Positions 22,856 to 35,100 of a stretch of DNA of 64,000 nt are shown in pieces. A program made the position numbers and the translations under genes. The notes under the pieces were generated by a model. It was not told the origin of the DNA, did not search any database, and worked only from the letters and a program-made list of their open reading frames with translations. Numbering within the stretch: position 1 is the first letter of the stretch; each line of letters begins with the position of its first letter. Origin of the DNA: Epiperipatus broadwayi (Eukaryota; Onychophora; Udeonychophora; Euonychophora; Peripatidae); assembly GCA_028023455.1 (NCBI GenBank), contig JAQFVV010006215.1:6681230-6745229 (forward strand), read 5' to 3'.

Positions 22856-23212
22856 TTAAATTCTAATTGCTTTAAATGGATCCTTGCTTATTGTATAGCT
22901 GAATCTCCCTTGTACTATGTAAAGTGGCAATCTAATTATTTTATCGCAGTATCTAACTGATGTCTGTACTTGCCTTAGTAAGTTTAGTGCATTGTTGCTT
23001 ATGTCACAAGCTTTTATATTAGTTTTTTTAAGTTTTAACCTAGCATCAGCTGTTGATAGTGCTTTCCAGTCTACGTCTGATATTACAGATATCGCCAAGC
23101 TGCTATCTATTTCCAATTTCATATTTACTCCACAAACTTCCAATTCAATTATGAATTGGTGCTGTCCCTCCATATCCGTATTTTTACCTCCCTTATTCTT
23201 TTGGCCCCACAT
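22856..23212 (-). pseudogene. Gypsy aspartic protease remnant
   Basis: A 118-codon frame has 'VNMKLEIDSSLAISVIS' at about residues 29-45, in the place of the active site LEIDTGASVSLIS of this family. The Gly after Asp-Ser is replaced by Ser, so the enzyme would be inactive. The upstream part should hold the gag zinc knuckles but these are damaged. Confidence 0.72.
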
Positions 23213-23931
23213 TTTCTCTTAGTTTAACTCATTACCAGGTTTTCTGCACATGTATGTTTTGCACCCCTTAAAACTACATCTAAAACATTTCTCTCTACTA
23301 CAATTTTGCTTTATGATTATTTTTACCACAGCAGTAACATGCTATTTTGATTTCCGTTTTTGTGAGGGTTACTACATTTTTTCTCAGTTTTAAGAATCTG
23401 CATATTTAGACTATCTTCAGTTTTATTTTTAAAAGCTTGAGCTTGCTCACTTATTAGCTCATAAGCTATGCCTTTTTGAATAGCGCTCTGGTATTTTAAA
23501 TCAGTATCATTTAATAGTTGTTCTCGCATCTATCATTGTACATACCCCAGAGTAATTGATCAAGGAGTATTTCTTCTCCATAATTTCCATACCCACAATC
23601 CTTAGCTAGGTCTCTAAGGGCCAAATTATAATCTTTTATTGACTCCTCTTTAAACTGTTTCCTATTTCTCAGTTTTAAACAAGCTATGTGATGGGATGGG
23701 ATGGCTGAGGAGCTCTTCATATTCTATACTATCTGGGGGGGGGTCATGAATCTTATTAACAATTTCTATAACTTTTCCCAAAAAACACAGAAATGCTGCA
23801 ACTTTTCGTTTATTGTCTTGAATACCATTCAAGGTAAAATAGTTTTCTATCTGTGTTACATATAATGTCTATTCGGAGACATTTTCCACATCAAACTCGC
23901 CTATGGCTGTTTGTCCAAACGACGACATCAT
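23213..23931 (-). pseudogene. Gypsy gag remnant
   Basis: Broken minus-strand frames starting at ATG 23,929-23,931 read in family order: an N-terminal 'GQTAIGEFDVENVSE' region, 'TQIENYFTLNGI', then 'FKEESIKDYNLALRDLAKDCGYG' and 'EILLDQLLWGMYND', the capsid region of K02A2.6-like gags. At least three stops or frameshifts interrupt it. The CCHC region downstream is not intact. Confidence 0.75.
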
Positions 23932-23986
23932 AGAATGATTATTATTACTAACCTTTCCTAAACTAAATATTCCTCTAGCTAGATTC

Positions 23987-24004
23987 AAACTAACAACTGT
24001 GCCA
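23987..24004 (-). other. Candidate primer binding site of the gypsy element
   Basis: On the minus strand TGGCACAGTTGTTAGTTT begins five bases inside the right LTR. It starts with the required TGG, complementary to a tRNA CCA end. The tRNA was not identified. Confidence 0.45.
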
Positions 24005-24009
24005 GGTTT

Positions 24010-24805
24010 TGCTATGTCTTAATCTTAATTTTCTCTTAAGGCTAGCAATATGATTTCTAAACTTTTACCCATCTAAATAAAGTAACTAACCCCATTTGCG
24101 GATCAATTTCTAAACTAATTTTAATAACAGAACATTATAATTCTTATAATATAGATACACATCATTGTACATTATACATAATATATTATAAATGCATATA
24201 AGTTTAATTACTCTATACACCATTCCTTAGACACTTTCGAGAAGTATAGTCCCTTGCTTAATGACACTTAATACTTAATTAAAATTACTATTTACCCAAT
24301 TGCAAATGTCTTCTGTAGACTTTTCAGGTGCATATAAATCATAATGTGATCGGGGTGATTTGTTTGAACTCTAGTTGCCTTGAGTATCTTTAGGAGCTGA
24401 GATCCTGGGTCTGAAAACAAATCCCTGCCGGTTTCTTCTGCTGCTTTATATCATTCTGCAAACCAGTTGCACAAACTCACAAGAGAGGGGTTTGCTCTAC
24501 TTAAATAGTTTTTCTTTTCTCCTTTGTTTTCTGGAGTAATCTATCTTTTATTTTTATCCAGGTGGAAGGTTTTTATTTTCTATTAAGATTTTTTTAAAAC
24601 ATTAGATTCTTCTAGATTGCAATTATTAATTAGTTATTGCCAGTTGAATTTCTATGTAATCAGATTTTTACTTTTTAGTTCATTCTCATTAGTTAATTAA
24701 TGTTTTAATTTATTTTTCTTTATTATGATGTAACTAGATTTACACACTAGTAAATTTTAGTATTAATTTAAACATACATTTTAATGTTACTTAATAGATT
24801 TTAGA
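24010..24805 (-). repeat. 5' LTR of the gypsy element (~796 bp)
   Basis: Right-hand copy of the LTR, matching 14,925-17,031 apart from the fold-back insertion and a ~150-bp length difference in the middle. The LTR pair is clearly diverged, so the insertion is old. A clean target-site duplication was not found. Confidence 0.82.
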
Positions 24806-25829
24806 GTTATATCATGAACTCTAGTAATCCTTTTACATCACAGAAATATATAATTTTGTTATAGTTTTTAAATAATCTCATGTCAGTGAGATAGTAAATA
24901 AAAGCTATTTAAAAATAATGCATTGATTTCCAAGGTGTTCAATACTTTTTCATTCCTTCATGCACTTTTAATAATAATATAATACTTTAGTATGTTATAG
25001 CTATAAGGAAAACTGCTAACCAATTAAAACTGGCATGATATAGTAAAAAATATTGTGAAAAGTACAAAGAGGATGCCAATTCTCTAGAGATTATCATATT
25101 GGAGTTTGATCTTTTATAAATCCTTAAATAATTTTTGATAGTGAAACTTTTATGGGTGTTTTACAATATGTGCACTCACACATATTTTTAATGGAATGTT
25201 ATATTTATTAAATTTATCAATTGTTATGCATTATCAATAATGGGGAGAGAGGTCTGAATCTGTTACTATTACTATATACTATAACATTATTTACAATATA
25301 TTTAAGTCATTACAACTTTAACTTGCTAACAAGTTAATTAAATTTCCTTTTAGGGTCATGAATTATTAGAAATGAAGCATGCTTTTGCACAATTTTATTT
25401 ACTGGTTACTATTATTCATTGACAGCTTAAGAGAGAAATGAATTAATGTGAAAAGTTTACGAGAGCAACTGATAGCATAATTGAAATAATTTCAAAATGC
25501 TATAGTTAACAATAAGTTAGTTACTAGTTATGAAAGTCCAGTATATTATTAAAACAATAATCAAGTTCTGGATATTTGCTAATAGAATTTGAAGATAATT
25601 TAAGTCAGATGGACTATACTTAGGATTATGTATTCTTGATTGATGACAATTTTTTGTTCCTTTTATATTGTTTTTATTTTTAAAAGTGAATTTAAAAAAT
25701 TTACAGATTATAGTAATATTATTTGCCATGATTGGGCCAAATGACATATTTTTTAAATAATCATAAAAGATTTTAACAATAATGAAGTGATAACCTACTT
25801 AAGTCATATACTGTAAGATTGAGTAATTG

Positions 25830-26540
25830 ATAAACACCAGATGATAGAGTGCTATAAAATTCCTATCTCCAGAATATTTTTTGACTTTTGTTTTTATTAG
25901 TGTAGATTATGGTTCAAAGCTGAATCTAATGCATACTCCTTTATACTATTCAAGCTAATAATTGAAGTTTAAAAAAACCTCTGAAGTTTTAAATGCAGAT
26001 TAACTTATTTGCATAATTATATAAATTTGACCCCTGCTCAGTTGCATACCTTTTGGAGACCTCAGTTTTACACCAACTGCCTCACCATCTATATTTGAAC
26101 CACAAAGGAAAGCAATATTTTTAGCTTACTTTTGAGCCATAAGTAATCAATCAATGGATTATAATATTATAACATTTTCTTTTCCAGACTAGTTTCTGAC
26201 TTTTGCTTTCATCAGTAAAGACTAAGATTCAAAGTTGGATCTAATCCACCTATATCTAGCAGCCACCTTTTACTCCTTTGACCTATTCATGCTAATAATC
26301 TGGGGTAAAAAATCTTAAGGTTTTAATTCCAGGCAAACTCACCTGCATAATTATATAGTTCTTACACCAGATCAGTTTCTATATATATTTACCTATTCAT
26401 GCTAATAATCTGGGGTAAAAAATCTTAAGGTTTTAATTCCAGGCAAACTCACCTGCATAGTTATATAGTTCTTACACCAGATCAGTTTCTATATATATTA
26501 GAGACCACAGTTCTGTATAACCAGTAGTGTTATGGGCACC
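25830..26540 (+). repeat. Two diverged copies of a dispersed SINE-like repeat
   Basis: Both copies carry a 'ccaga.ta.tttctgacttttg..ttcatcagt' core, then 'ttcaaagttggatctaat', 'ctattcatgctaataat' and 'ttgcataattatat'. The second copy shares 'agactagtttct' and 'agcagccacctttta' with 63,710-63,820. Function unknown. Confidence 0.65.
26283..26503. repeat. Recent ~110-bp tandem duplication
   Basis: A unit starting 'ctattcatgctaataatctg' and ending 'gatcagtttctatatata' is repeated twice in direct orientation with almost no differences. Confidence 0.85.
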
Positions 26541-28644
26541 AGCATGATTGTATCTGTTTTTAAAAATTTTTTAAAGTTTCTGTATTGCTTGCTTAATATT
26601 TTTACAAATGTATCTATTAAACACTTCTATTCCACCATACACATTTCAAATTTACAAATAAATAATTATAATAACTTAATATTTTTATTATGATGTGTTG
26701 CAACATGTGAAGTGCCTCCTTATATATATATTGTACCCATCCATTTTGATACAAAGAATGTTAAATAGGTTATAAAAGTGCCATTTTTAAAAAAAATAAT
26801 AATTTTAGGGTCTTTGATAAGCCGTAATTATAATTATATAAGTAAAAGGACTCGAACTTGGTAAAAGAAATACGCAGATAGATTATAAAATGTTTCAAAA
26901 TTATTTCAAGTATAAAAGTAAAAGATATATAATTTATTATTTCACAAAAAGAGTTGATTTATATCTGCTATATTTAAAAAAAAAAAAATTAAAGATTTTA
27001 TAAAAAAGGATTGATTAATTGTTTAATAAGTATTGTAGTAAATCATTAATTAATAAGTCTAGCATAAATATTTAATAAAGTACTTAATATGTTTTTAAAT
27101 AATTTAAAATGTTCAATAATTATTATTAAAAGTTATAAATTATATTATGTGATGCTCTGAGTGGATCAATTTTATTTATTATGTTGTAATAAACAGAAAA
27201 TTACATTCTAATTTACTTTATTATATTAAAAATTTTATATAATGCATTTTAATTATTTATTTGAAATATATTACAGACACTAAGTTAAATTTTGTTACAG
27301 TATGTCTGGAAAAGTTATCACGTGACTGATATGTGTGGGTGCTTTCCAGGGTTTTAAATAAAGTTTCAAATATTTTTTTAAAATTGAGGGTAAAATTGAT
27401 ACATTCTGAACATTATAAATAAATTTAAAGACAATATTTTAAGTTAACTTTTAAATAATATTTCAATTAACTTTTAAATAACATTTCAATTAGTAAAGTG
27501 ACTAAACATTGATACATTAAATTTAATATTTTATTAACATTTATTGTTTTATATCATTTAAAATGTTCTAAATTGCATGAATAAAGTTATGAATATTGTA
27601 GATTAAATATTTCTGTTAATAATTTTTATTAAGAGATGACTCATAATTAATTTACTTTTTAAAACTACAAAATTTAATTTGTATGTAAATGAGTCAACTT
27701 GTCTAGCTTTATTCATCCAATAGGATTACTGGATAGAAACTAGTATAAATAGATAAATCATTAATGTCTAGAAGGATAATATCAGGTAATAACTGAATAA
27801 TAATGAGTAATAACTGGTTATAACAGGTTATGTAACATAACAAGGATTCATAAAAGTAATTAAATTATATAAAGTTAAATTTTAAAATAATATTATTTTT
27901 CTCTAAAGTTTTAAAAATATAAAGGATTAATTACTGGTGGCACATAATGTGTGAATAGAAAAACTACTATTCTCTATCGAGAACAGTCCGTCAGTTTGTT
28001 TTTTTCAGTGAATATATAATGAGAATAAAAATATCAGAGTTATAGCAAATTTTTTTCCTAATGACTAGCTTTGTCATGGCCAGTCGCCATATTTTGTTTT
28101 TTCGTATAAAGTATATAGTTTCGATGCGGGTGGAAGTGTCAAATAAATACCCACCCGTCCACCCTTAAAATAGCTTAATTACTTGACTACTATTGCTTAA
28201 ACATGAGCAATTTTGGTATAATATTTTTTTCAAAATATAATGTAAATACAGCAGTGTTAATATTAAATAAAAATTACAAATAGATAATAATTTTTCCGTT
28301 TGTATAAATTTTTGCGTAGATCTAAAATATGATAACAAATTTTTTTCTGTTAGTAGGATTTTTTGTGTGTAGATCAAAAAGTTTGATAATTTCAAATTGA
28401 CACGTGTCATAGAGCAATGTCAACAAAGATTTTTTCACTTTCTCCGAATTTCGGTTCTTTTTATATAATGAATAATTATAATCATGCAAAAAAAATGTTT
28501 CACTTTTAATTTTGCAATTACGTTTCCTCGCAAATAGTAATATATAAGTATAAGTTTTTTTTAATAATATCTAACTTAATTTTCAACTTGATAAAAAGTA
28601 AATGCGCGTTTATTCGTTTTTAATAAAAACATATATAAAATGTG

Positions 28645-29478
28645 GGTAAAGGTTTACTATAATGGTCTATTATGTTTGCCCTCTATTGTTTAAAATTTAA
28701 ACTAAATTGCTTGAAAATCTTACGTGTATGCTATTATATTACAAGTAAATTAAAATTTAATCATATGTAAAAGATAATAAATAAAAAAAACCTTTTTAAA
28801 GAATTTGAATGTTGGATTAATTACACGACATTAATTAAAAGAATTACTTTTAATTTATTTGAAAGTTAAGAATGTTTTACTTTGATTGATTACCCTTTGC
28901 AGTTCGATTGCTTTTTAATTAATCATCTTGTTTATCTGCAAAGTTCCTTCATTAATTAACCTTCCTATCTAAAAGGATTTGTTTACATGTTGTTTTAAAA
29001 AATAACACAGCTATTAAAGTATATTATTATTTTAAATTAATGAAGTATTTTTATCTTCACGTATATATATAACTTACGTATGTATATGCGAAAAATTATA
29101 CACATATATACGTTTAAATATTAAATCTCTATTTACAACATTTACTATTATTATTTTGTGTGTATGTATATGTGTATTTTAATTATTATAAAACAATCAA
29201 AGCATATACTTTTTTTATTTTAAATTCTTAAGTTGTAGACAGTTTAAATTCTTAACTTTCAAAGAAATTAAAAGTAATTCTTTTAATTAATGTCGTGTAA
29301 TTAATCCAACATTCAAATTCTTTAAAAAGGTTTTTTTATTATTATTATCTTTTACACTTGATTAAATTTTAATTTATTTGTAATATAATAGCATACACGT
29401 AAGATTTTCAAGCAATTTAGTGTAAATTTTAAACAATAGAGGGCAAACTTACATAGACCGTTATAGTAAACCTTTACC
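28645..29478. mobile_element. Fold-back element B, 834 bp, GGTAAA ends, 8-bp target duplication
   Basis: Inverted arms (28,645-28,873 and 29,248-29,478) begin GGTAAAGGTTTACTATAA on each strand. The 8-bp AAAATGTG flanks both sides (28,637-28,644 and 29,479-29,486). The ends share spaced motifs with fold-back element A: GGTAAA, then TATA(A/G)CGGTCT, then GCCCTCTATT with TTTAAA. No coding region. Confidence 0.9.
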
Positions 29479-29569
29479 AAAATGTGTTTCATATAACATA
29501 TATGTCAGCCACCCTTAGTTAAGATTTTTTTCATTCAGTTTGGATTATGTTTTTGGAATCATTTATTGA

Positions 29570-29702
29570 GTAACCATTAGGTGAAGACCCTTTTAGTAAC
29601 TGTTTGGTGAAGACCTTTTTTTTAGTAACCGTTTGGTGAAGACCCTTTTAGTAACCGTTTTGGTGAAGACCTTTTTAGTAACTGTTAGGTGAAGACCCTT
29701 TA
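29570..29702. repeat. Minisatellite, ~27-bp unit, five copies
   Basis: The unit 'gtaaccgtttggtgaagacc' with a following T-rich spacer is repeated five times with small differences (attag/gtttg, and spacer length). Confidence 0.85.
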
Positions 29703-31280
29703 CATTTTAGAGTTCTGGATTGCTGAGTAGCCTGAAAGAATAGGTCTACATTTTCAATCATTGTTTCCTCGTTATATTTGTGACCAGCGTTTACTAATCT
29801 GAAATAATAGGAGTATGCGGTCTGCAATATGACGAATCTTTTGTAATAAAATCATGTACATGATGATAAAAGAAATTTTTATATAGGTATATTTGTTTGT
29901 ATATTGATATGTTGTCATATATATCCTTATTTAGTGAAGTATATATTCATATATATGGGTGTATATTGTAGACATTCGTTTATAGTTCGGTAAAACCCAT
30001 TTTTATGTAAATGTTTTTAAACAGTTTTTGATTTCCATACGTTGTCCTTAAAATTGCTTGATAATTGTATAACTTATTTCGGGTTGTGACCAAAATGGTA
30101 TTTGGTTTTGAACCCAGGTTCATAATTCGAAGTAGCGGTTATCATGGAATTTTATTTTAATTTTTTATTTTTTGTTTTGTTAATCGTACTTTGACTGTCT
30201 GAATTTGTATTTTTTTTGTCATGACCGAAATGTTAGCATGGTTTCGAATCCAGGTCATATATTAGCTTACTTAGTGTTATACGTCCTAAGATAAAATTTT
30301 AAAATCATATAAAACATAGCATTTACTTATATGTGCAGAGATTTTTTTTCGTTTAGCAGAATCAATATAAGAAAGGAATTTTTTTTAAAAAATAAGTTAA
30401 GCTTAAAATAAATTTAATTACTTTAAACTTTATAAACCTTTATCAATGTATGCTTGATCATTATCCGTTAAAATGTATATTTGATATTGTTATCACCTTG
30501 TTGACTGGTGCCCTCCTATCAAATAAATTTGTCAGCAAGTGTAATTGCTCTTATCGGATTACAAATAAATCAAACCATAAGTATAGTAGATGATCAAAAT
30601 AACAATGTATGGTGAACCAAAATAATTTAAACATGACATATGTATATTTTTGCTCACATATTCCCTTTTGATATATAAAAAGTTGTTGTATTACTGTAAA
30701 TGCATCTCTTAGTTGTTTCAGGTGTCAGAGAAAGCCGGGTCAAGCTGTAAGTGTATTATTTGTGATTATATTGTGACAAGAACACAGCAATAAATAAATT
30801 GCTGTGACATTAATAATGAAATATATATATATATATAAAATATAGAAGTAAAGTGAGAAGATTCATATATATGTAGAATTAATATAAAACAGACAGACAG
30901 GGCAAGATTTTTTTTTTTCATGTATAAACCAACACATTTGGGCATTGTTTAAAATAGGACCTCGAGAGGTAGGCAAAGTTGTGATTTATAAATACAATAC
31001 AAAAGTAAAAAAGTTAGTTATATAAAATAAAAATCATAATATTGATTTAGTTCAGGGAATAAAAAAAATTTTGTTTTTAGTTTAAGCTATAGTGAATATA
31101 CAAAAGCATATAGTAGCTAAACACTTATATTAAACTATAATTATCTTGCTTCGGTTTTTTTTTTTTGTGGTCTCTAGGTTAGTAGAGATAAAAGTAATTC
31201 TCAAAAAAAAACAAAAAAAATAAAGTAAGTTATAAATAAGGTGTATTGTCAAATAAGAAAATAATGAATATTAAAAGAAA
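29703..31280. other. AT-rich intronic DNA upstream of the gag-integrase frame
   Basis: No gene seen. Two short segments (30,087-30,125 and 30,220-30,262) share 'tgacc.aaatg' and a B-box-like 'tttcgaatccaggt', but no cloverleaf could be formed around them. A TATA-like 'atatataaaaagt' lies at about 30,672. Confidence 0.45.
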
Positions 31281-32165
31281 TTGGAGGAACAGAATAGAAA
31301 CGAAGACTATGACAGTAAGGAGGTAGTACTCAACCTTCCCAAGATGTCATCATGTAGTCATAGTGACCAAGAATATGACATGGTAGCTTCTATCAAAGAA
31401 TTTAAAGAAGAAGAAAAAATGATGATGACCATGCTCCAACAATTCATGGAAAATAGAGCACAAAGGTTAAACCGTTTAGAGAAAAATTTGGAATGCCAGC
31501 AAAGACACATTACAGTGATGAAAGTATTACCAGCTGATGATACACAAGTAAAGTGGCAAGATCAACAAGAACAAGATGATACTGATGTTAAATCTTTGAT
31601 TGATGCTGAATTATGTAAGGATATTCACCACTTGGACTTGTCAATCAAAGATGAAATGCAAAGTAGAGAAGATAGAGAGAGAACAAAGACTCTTCAGACT
31701 TTGAATTGGATAAATAAAACTGAAAAGGTGGGACAAGACACTAATAATAAAATGAAGGACTTGACAGGATTTATTCCAACACATTTGCAGTATGATAGAG
31801 CATGCCCTCAGGTATTCAAAACCAAAATGCTACTGGAAGTGGAGAAAATAGATCAACAAGAAGACCAAAAGATAGCGAGTGAACGATTAAGACGGGTGGT
31901 TCTGCATCGCAAGAAGAGAAAACGAAACCAGAAATATCAATTAAGGCAAGGGAAGCATGTATGGCTGAGAGACCTTAGGCCAAGTAGTACAGTGTGGAGA
32001 GAAGTTAAAAAGTTTTTTCCAATATATAAAGGACCATATGCATTAAAAAAGAAGTGTGGAGGAAATGCTTTTTTTTTGCAAGATACTCATGGCATAAAAA
32101 GAATGTATAATTTTAGAAACCTAAAACCTTGCGTACCACCAGATCCCGGAAAATACAAAAAATAA
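31281..32165 (+). CDS. Fused gag-like / gypsy integrase C-terminal reading frame
   Basis: Open frame of 294 codons beginning at a TTG; the first in-frame ATG is at 31,344, giving 273 aa. The N-terminal two thirds (to about residue 180) is acidic, hydrophilic and coiled-coil-like (EEEKMMMTMLQQF, then NRLEKNLECQQRHI), resembling gag regions of LTR elements only in general character. From LTGFIPTHLQYDR to the end it matches the integrase C-terminal region of insect-type gypsy elements: a basic linker, a 'GKHVWLRDL' strand, 'VKKFFPIYKGPYALKKK' and a terminal 'MYNFRNLKPC'. Protease, RT and the integrase core are missing, so either an internal deletion fused the ends or the piece was retained. No matching LTRs were found. 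Unlike neighbouring relicts it is unbroken. It could be a young deletion derivative or a domesticated gene; the sequence alone cannot decide. Confidence 0.6.
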   Translation: MEEQNRNEDYDSKEVVLNLPKMSSCSHSDQEYDMVASIKEFKEEEKMMMTMLQQFMENRAQRLNRLEKNLECQQRHITVMKVLPADDTQVKWQDQQEQDDTDVKSLIDAELCKDIHHLDLSIKDEMQSREDRERTKTLQTLNWINKTEKVGQDTNNKMKDLTGFIPTHLQYDRACPQVFKTKMLLEVEKIDQQEDQKIASERLRRVVLHRKKRKRNQKYQLRQGKHVWLRDLRPSSTVWREVKKFFPIYKGPYALKKKCGGNAFFLQDTHGIKRMYNFRNLKPCVPPDPGKYKK

Positions 32166-35100
32166 AATAAAATATAACTTGTTAGATTAAAAACAATACG
32201 GACCCGACCTTAAGTATATGACAATGAATTACAGATAGAAAACAAAATAAAGACTGTTAGTTATATAAAGTGTGCAAATGTTACAGCATATTAAAGAGTT
32301 AGGCTTAAACTCACCTGGCACAATTTTTTATCTCTGACCTGAAGCAACTGCATTTTTTTTCTCACTAACTATTGGGAAATGAAGCAATGGATCCGGAAGT
32401 CCGATCCATGCTTCACAGCCTTCTATAAACTTGCCAATATTGTAAACCTGGATTAAGTTTATATCCAGGTATCAACAGGATTTTGAATTAAATATAAAAT
32501 TAACATGTTTTATTTTGTACATTTAACGCTTATTAAATTTAGTTATTTACTTTAAAATATTTCTTTTAAAGTAAAATTTTGTTTAAGATTAAATTGTTAT
32601 TAGAATTTTCTTTTCAAAATTTATTAATCAAACATATATATACGGAAGCGTATATATATATTGTGCCCTTTTCTATAGGTCAGTAATAGTTTATAACAGT
32701 CAATTACTAAAAATTTTAAATTTTAGAATATGTTCTTTTAATACATTAATGATATTAAGTCAATTATATCTTTAAAGTACAATTTGAAGCTAAAGAGAAT
32801 ACGTAGTATATAAAATCATTTAAAAATAGTTATATAAAGCTTTAAATATTGTTTCATATGGTTGTAAAAGCTGGCCATATTAAATAACACAGCTATAAAT
32901 ATTAAAAGTATATTTAATAAATTCGATTTTAATAGTTTAAAATTGATAATTTAATAAATGCTATGTTTAAATTTATAATCATATTTAATAGTCAAAATTA
33001 ATATAGTATATTTTTAAAAATAAACTTTATGATGGTGAGAATTGTATTTAATTCTATATTTTCTAAATTGTTTTTCCAAAGTTTTTATAATTATATTATT
33101 AAATATAATAAGTGTATCAATTATATAAATCTAGGCAGAGAAATTGATTGAAAATCATCTGTCAAAGTTATTAATCATGTGACTTGTATACTAATACTTT
33201 CACACACATGCTTGTTTGTATTTAAAGTAACGAAGTTTAAAATATTTTAAAAGTTATATTATAGAATTGGATAGAATTATTGCCTATCATAAAAGTAAAT
33301 AGTATTAAACATTAAGTTAACTATCGTATGTAATGTTTTAAGTAATGTAATAAAGACGAATACAGATATAATAAAAATTAAATATTTTGTTTAAATAAAA
33401 ATAGATAAAGGGAATAGGTTATTAAAATTATTTTAAAAGTTATTTTAAATGTTTAAATAGTTTTAATAAAATAATAATTTATTCAAAAGTAATATTTTAA
33501 ATAATATTTTAAGTTCATTACGTCATAATTTCTAATTTTGAAATTTAATTCTACTATAAACTAAAAATATGTAAATTTGTTCTCAAGCTAAAGTAAGAAT
33601 TAACCAATAGGAATGCACAGGGATATAAGTGGAGATTAATAATGTATTGAAACCAGAGAAAGGTAAATTATAGCTATCAAAGAGATAGTATTTTTAAATT
33701 ATTATTTTAGTCCATTTTAGCGCTCTCTCATAATTTATTTGAATAAACTAATTAATATTTTAAAAGTAACTTGCAAAAAAGAGAGTGTAAACTAAAAAAA
33801 TATTTTAATAATTTTGTTTAACATGCTTTGTTAAATTTTTTAAAGTTCCTTTATCAGTCGTATTTTATCTAAAAATTTAACCTAAACTTCACAATAAAAA
33901 TGGATATACTACGAAATAAAATGGATATAAGTTGTAATGCTGAAAAAATATTTGAAATATTTATTGATACAGCTTTATTAATACTTCACCGGAGAACTGT
34001 TTTGGTACATAAAAAACCACAGCTCGGACATTATACGGAGTCTAAAAAAATGTATTGAAACGTATTATTTATAAGCTTATCCAAGATTTATTTTTAAATA
34101 GTAATAAGACAATTATATCTCATGAATCATTTTATAGAATATTATATTCAAAGGAGTAAAATGTTATATACCTTCTGAAGGTAACATTTTAAAAAAATAT
34201 TTTCAAGAATTAAAGAAAGAACCCAGGAGAATATGTTACAGAAGCGTTTTTTGATATTAAAATATCCGGTCTTAGAATTATTTAAAATGTATTTAGAAAA
34301 GATTTGTTTAAAAGTACTTGAAGTTTTTTTTTTTATTTTTAAAAGAGATTTATAAAAAAAATACCAAACGAAAGTTTAAATGTATCAAGAAGGAAACATA
34401 TATAAAAAAGTGAACACATAGTTGAATAAAAGATGGATCCATGGAAATACAAATAGTACTTAAAAGTTTATCGAATATTTTTAAAGTTAAATTAGATGGA
34501 TTGATGCATTGGATATGCAGAGAATATTGGTAGAGAAGATTAAGAAGCTTCACGGGATTAATTAATATTATGATTTAATAATTATCATCCTAAATACTAA
34601 AACCAAGGATTATTTTCTATAAATTTTACTAAATGGATTAATAATTATTTTATTTTAAACTTTAACGCGCTTGGAGGAGAACATTTTTAAAAAACTCTAG
34701 AGAAAATAATAAACATTTTGGACTTATCAGGAACTATCGTCAAGAAAATATGTAATTATAGTTTTGATTCCTTTTATTTTGTTAACCTAGTTTAAATCTA
34801 AATTTTTATTTAAGATTAGGAAAAACATAAAAACATTAATTTATTAATATTAAAATTTTATAATATAACAATCTAATAATTTAGCTAAAAATATTTTAAT
34901 ATAAAGTGTATGGGTGTGAATTTTTTATATATCTGCAATGCTCAAGTGGATAAAGGAAGCCTACTGAACATGATGACTAGATAAAGGTTATTGGTAATAA
35001 TAATAACTATTGATAATTTATAATGTATATTTTTTTTGTTTTCTTTAGATCATCCATAAATAGGAAGAATGAAGTGCAAAAGTTTTTTGCTTATATGTAC

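Larger units (their letters stand above)
14925..24805 (-). mobile_element. Ty3/gypsy LTR retrotransposon (K02A2.6-like), degraded, with nested insertions
   Basis: Related LTRs flank gag, protease, reverse transcriptase/RNase H and integrase remnants in the order gag-PR-RT-RH-IN on the minus strand. A polypurine tract lies next to the left LTR and a candidate primer binding site next to the right LTR, both fitting minus orientation. All coding parts contain stops and frameshifts. A fold-back element sits inside the left (3') LTR and about 3 kb of other DNA interrupts the integrase region. Confidence 0.88.
24806..28636. other. AT-rich intronic DNA with short dispersed repeats, no gene seen
   Basis: No coding region or RNA gene recognised. 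Two diverged copies of the dispersed repeat family that also occurs at 63,690-63,830 lie at 25,830-26,120 and 26,140-26,540. Confidence 0.55.

Noticed and set aside
29570-29702. Regularly spaced repeats that could suggest a CRISPR array
   Set aside because: Units are contiguous with only T-run variation, no unique spacers, and the DNA is animal nuclear.
30087-30262. Possible tRNA-derived sequences with B-box-like 'tttcgaatccaggt'
   Set aside because: No acceptor, D or anticodon stems could be formed around either copy.
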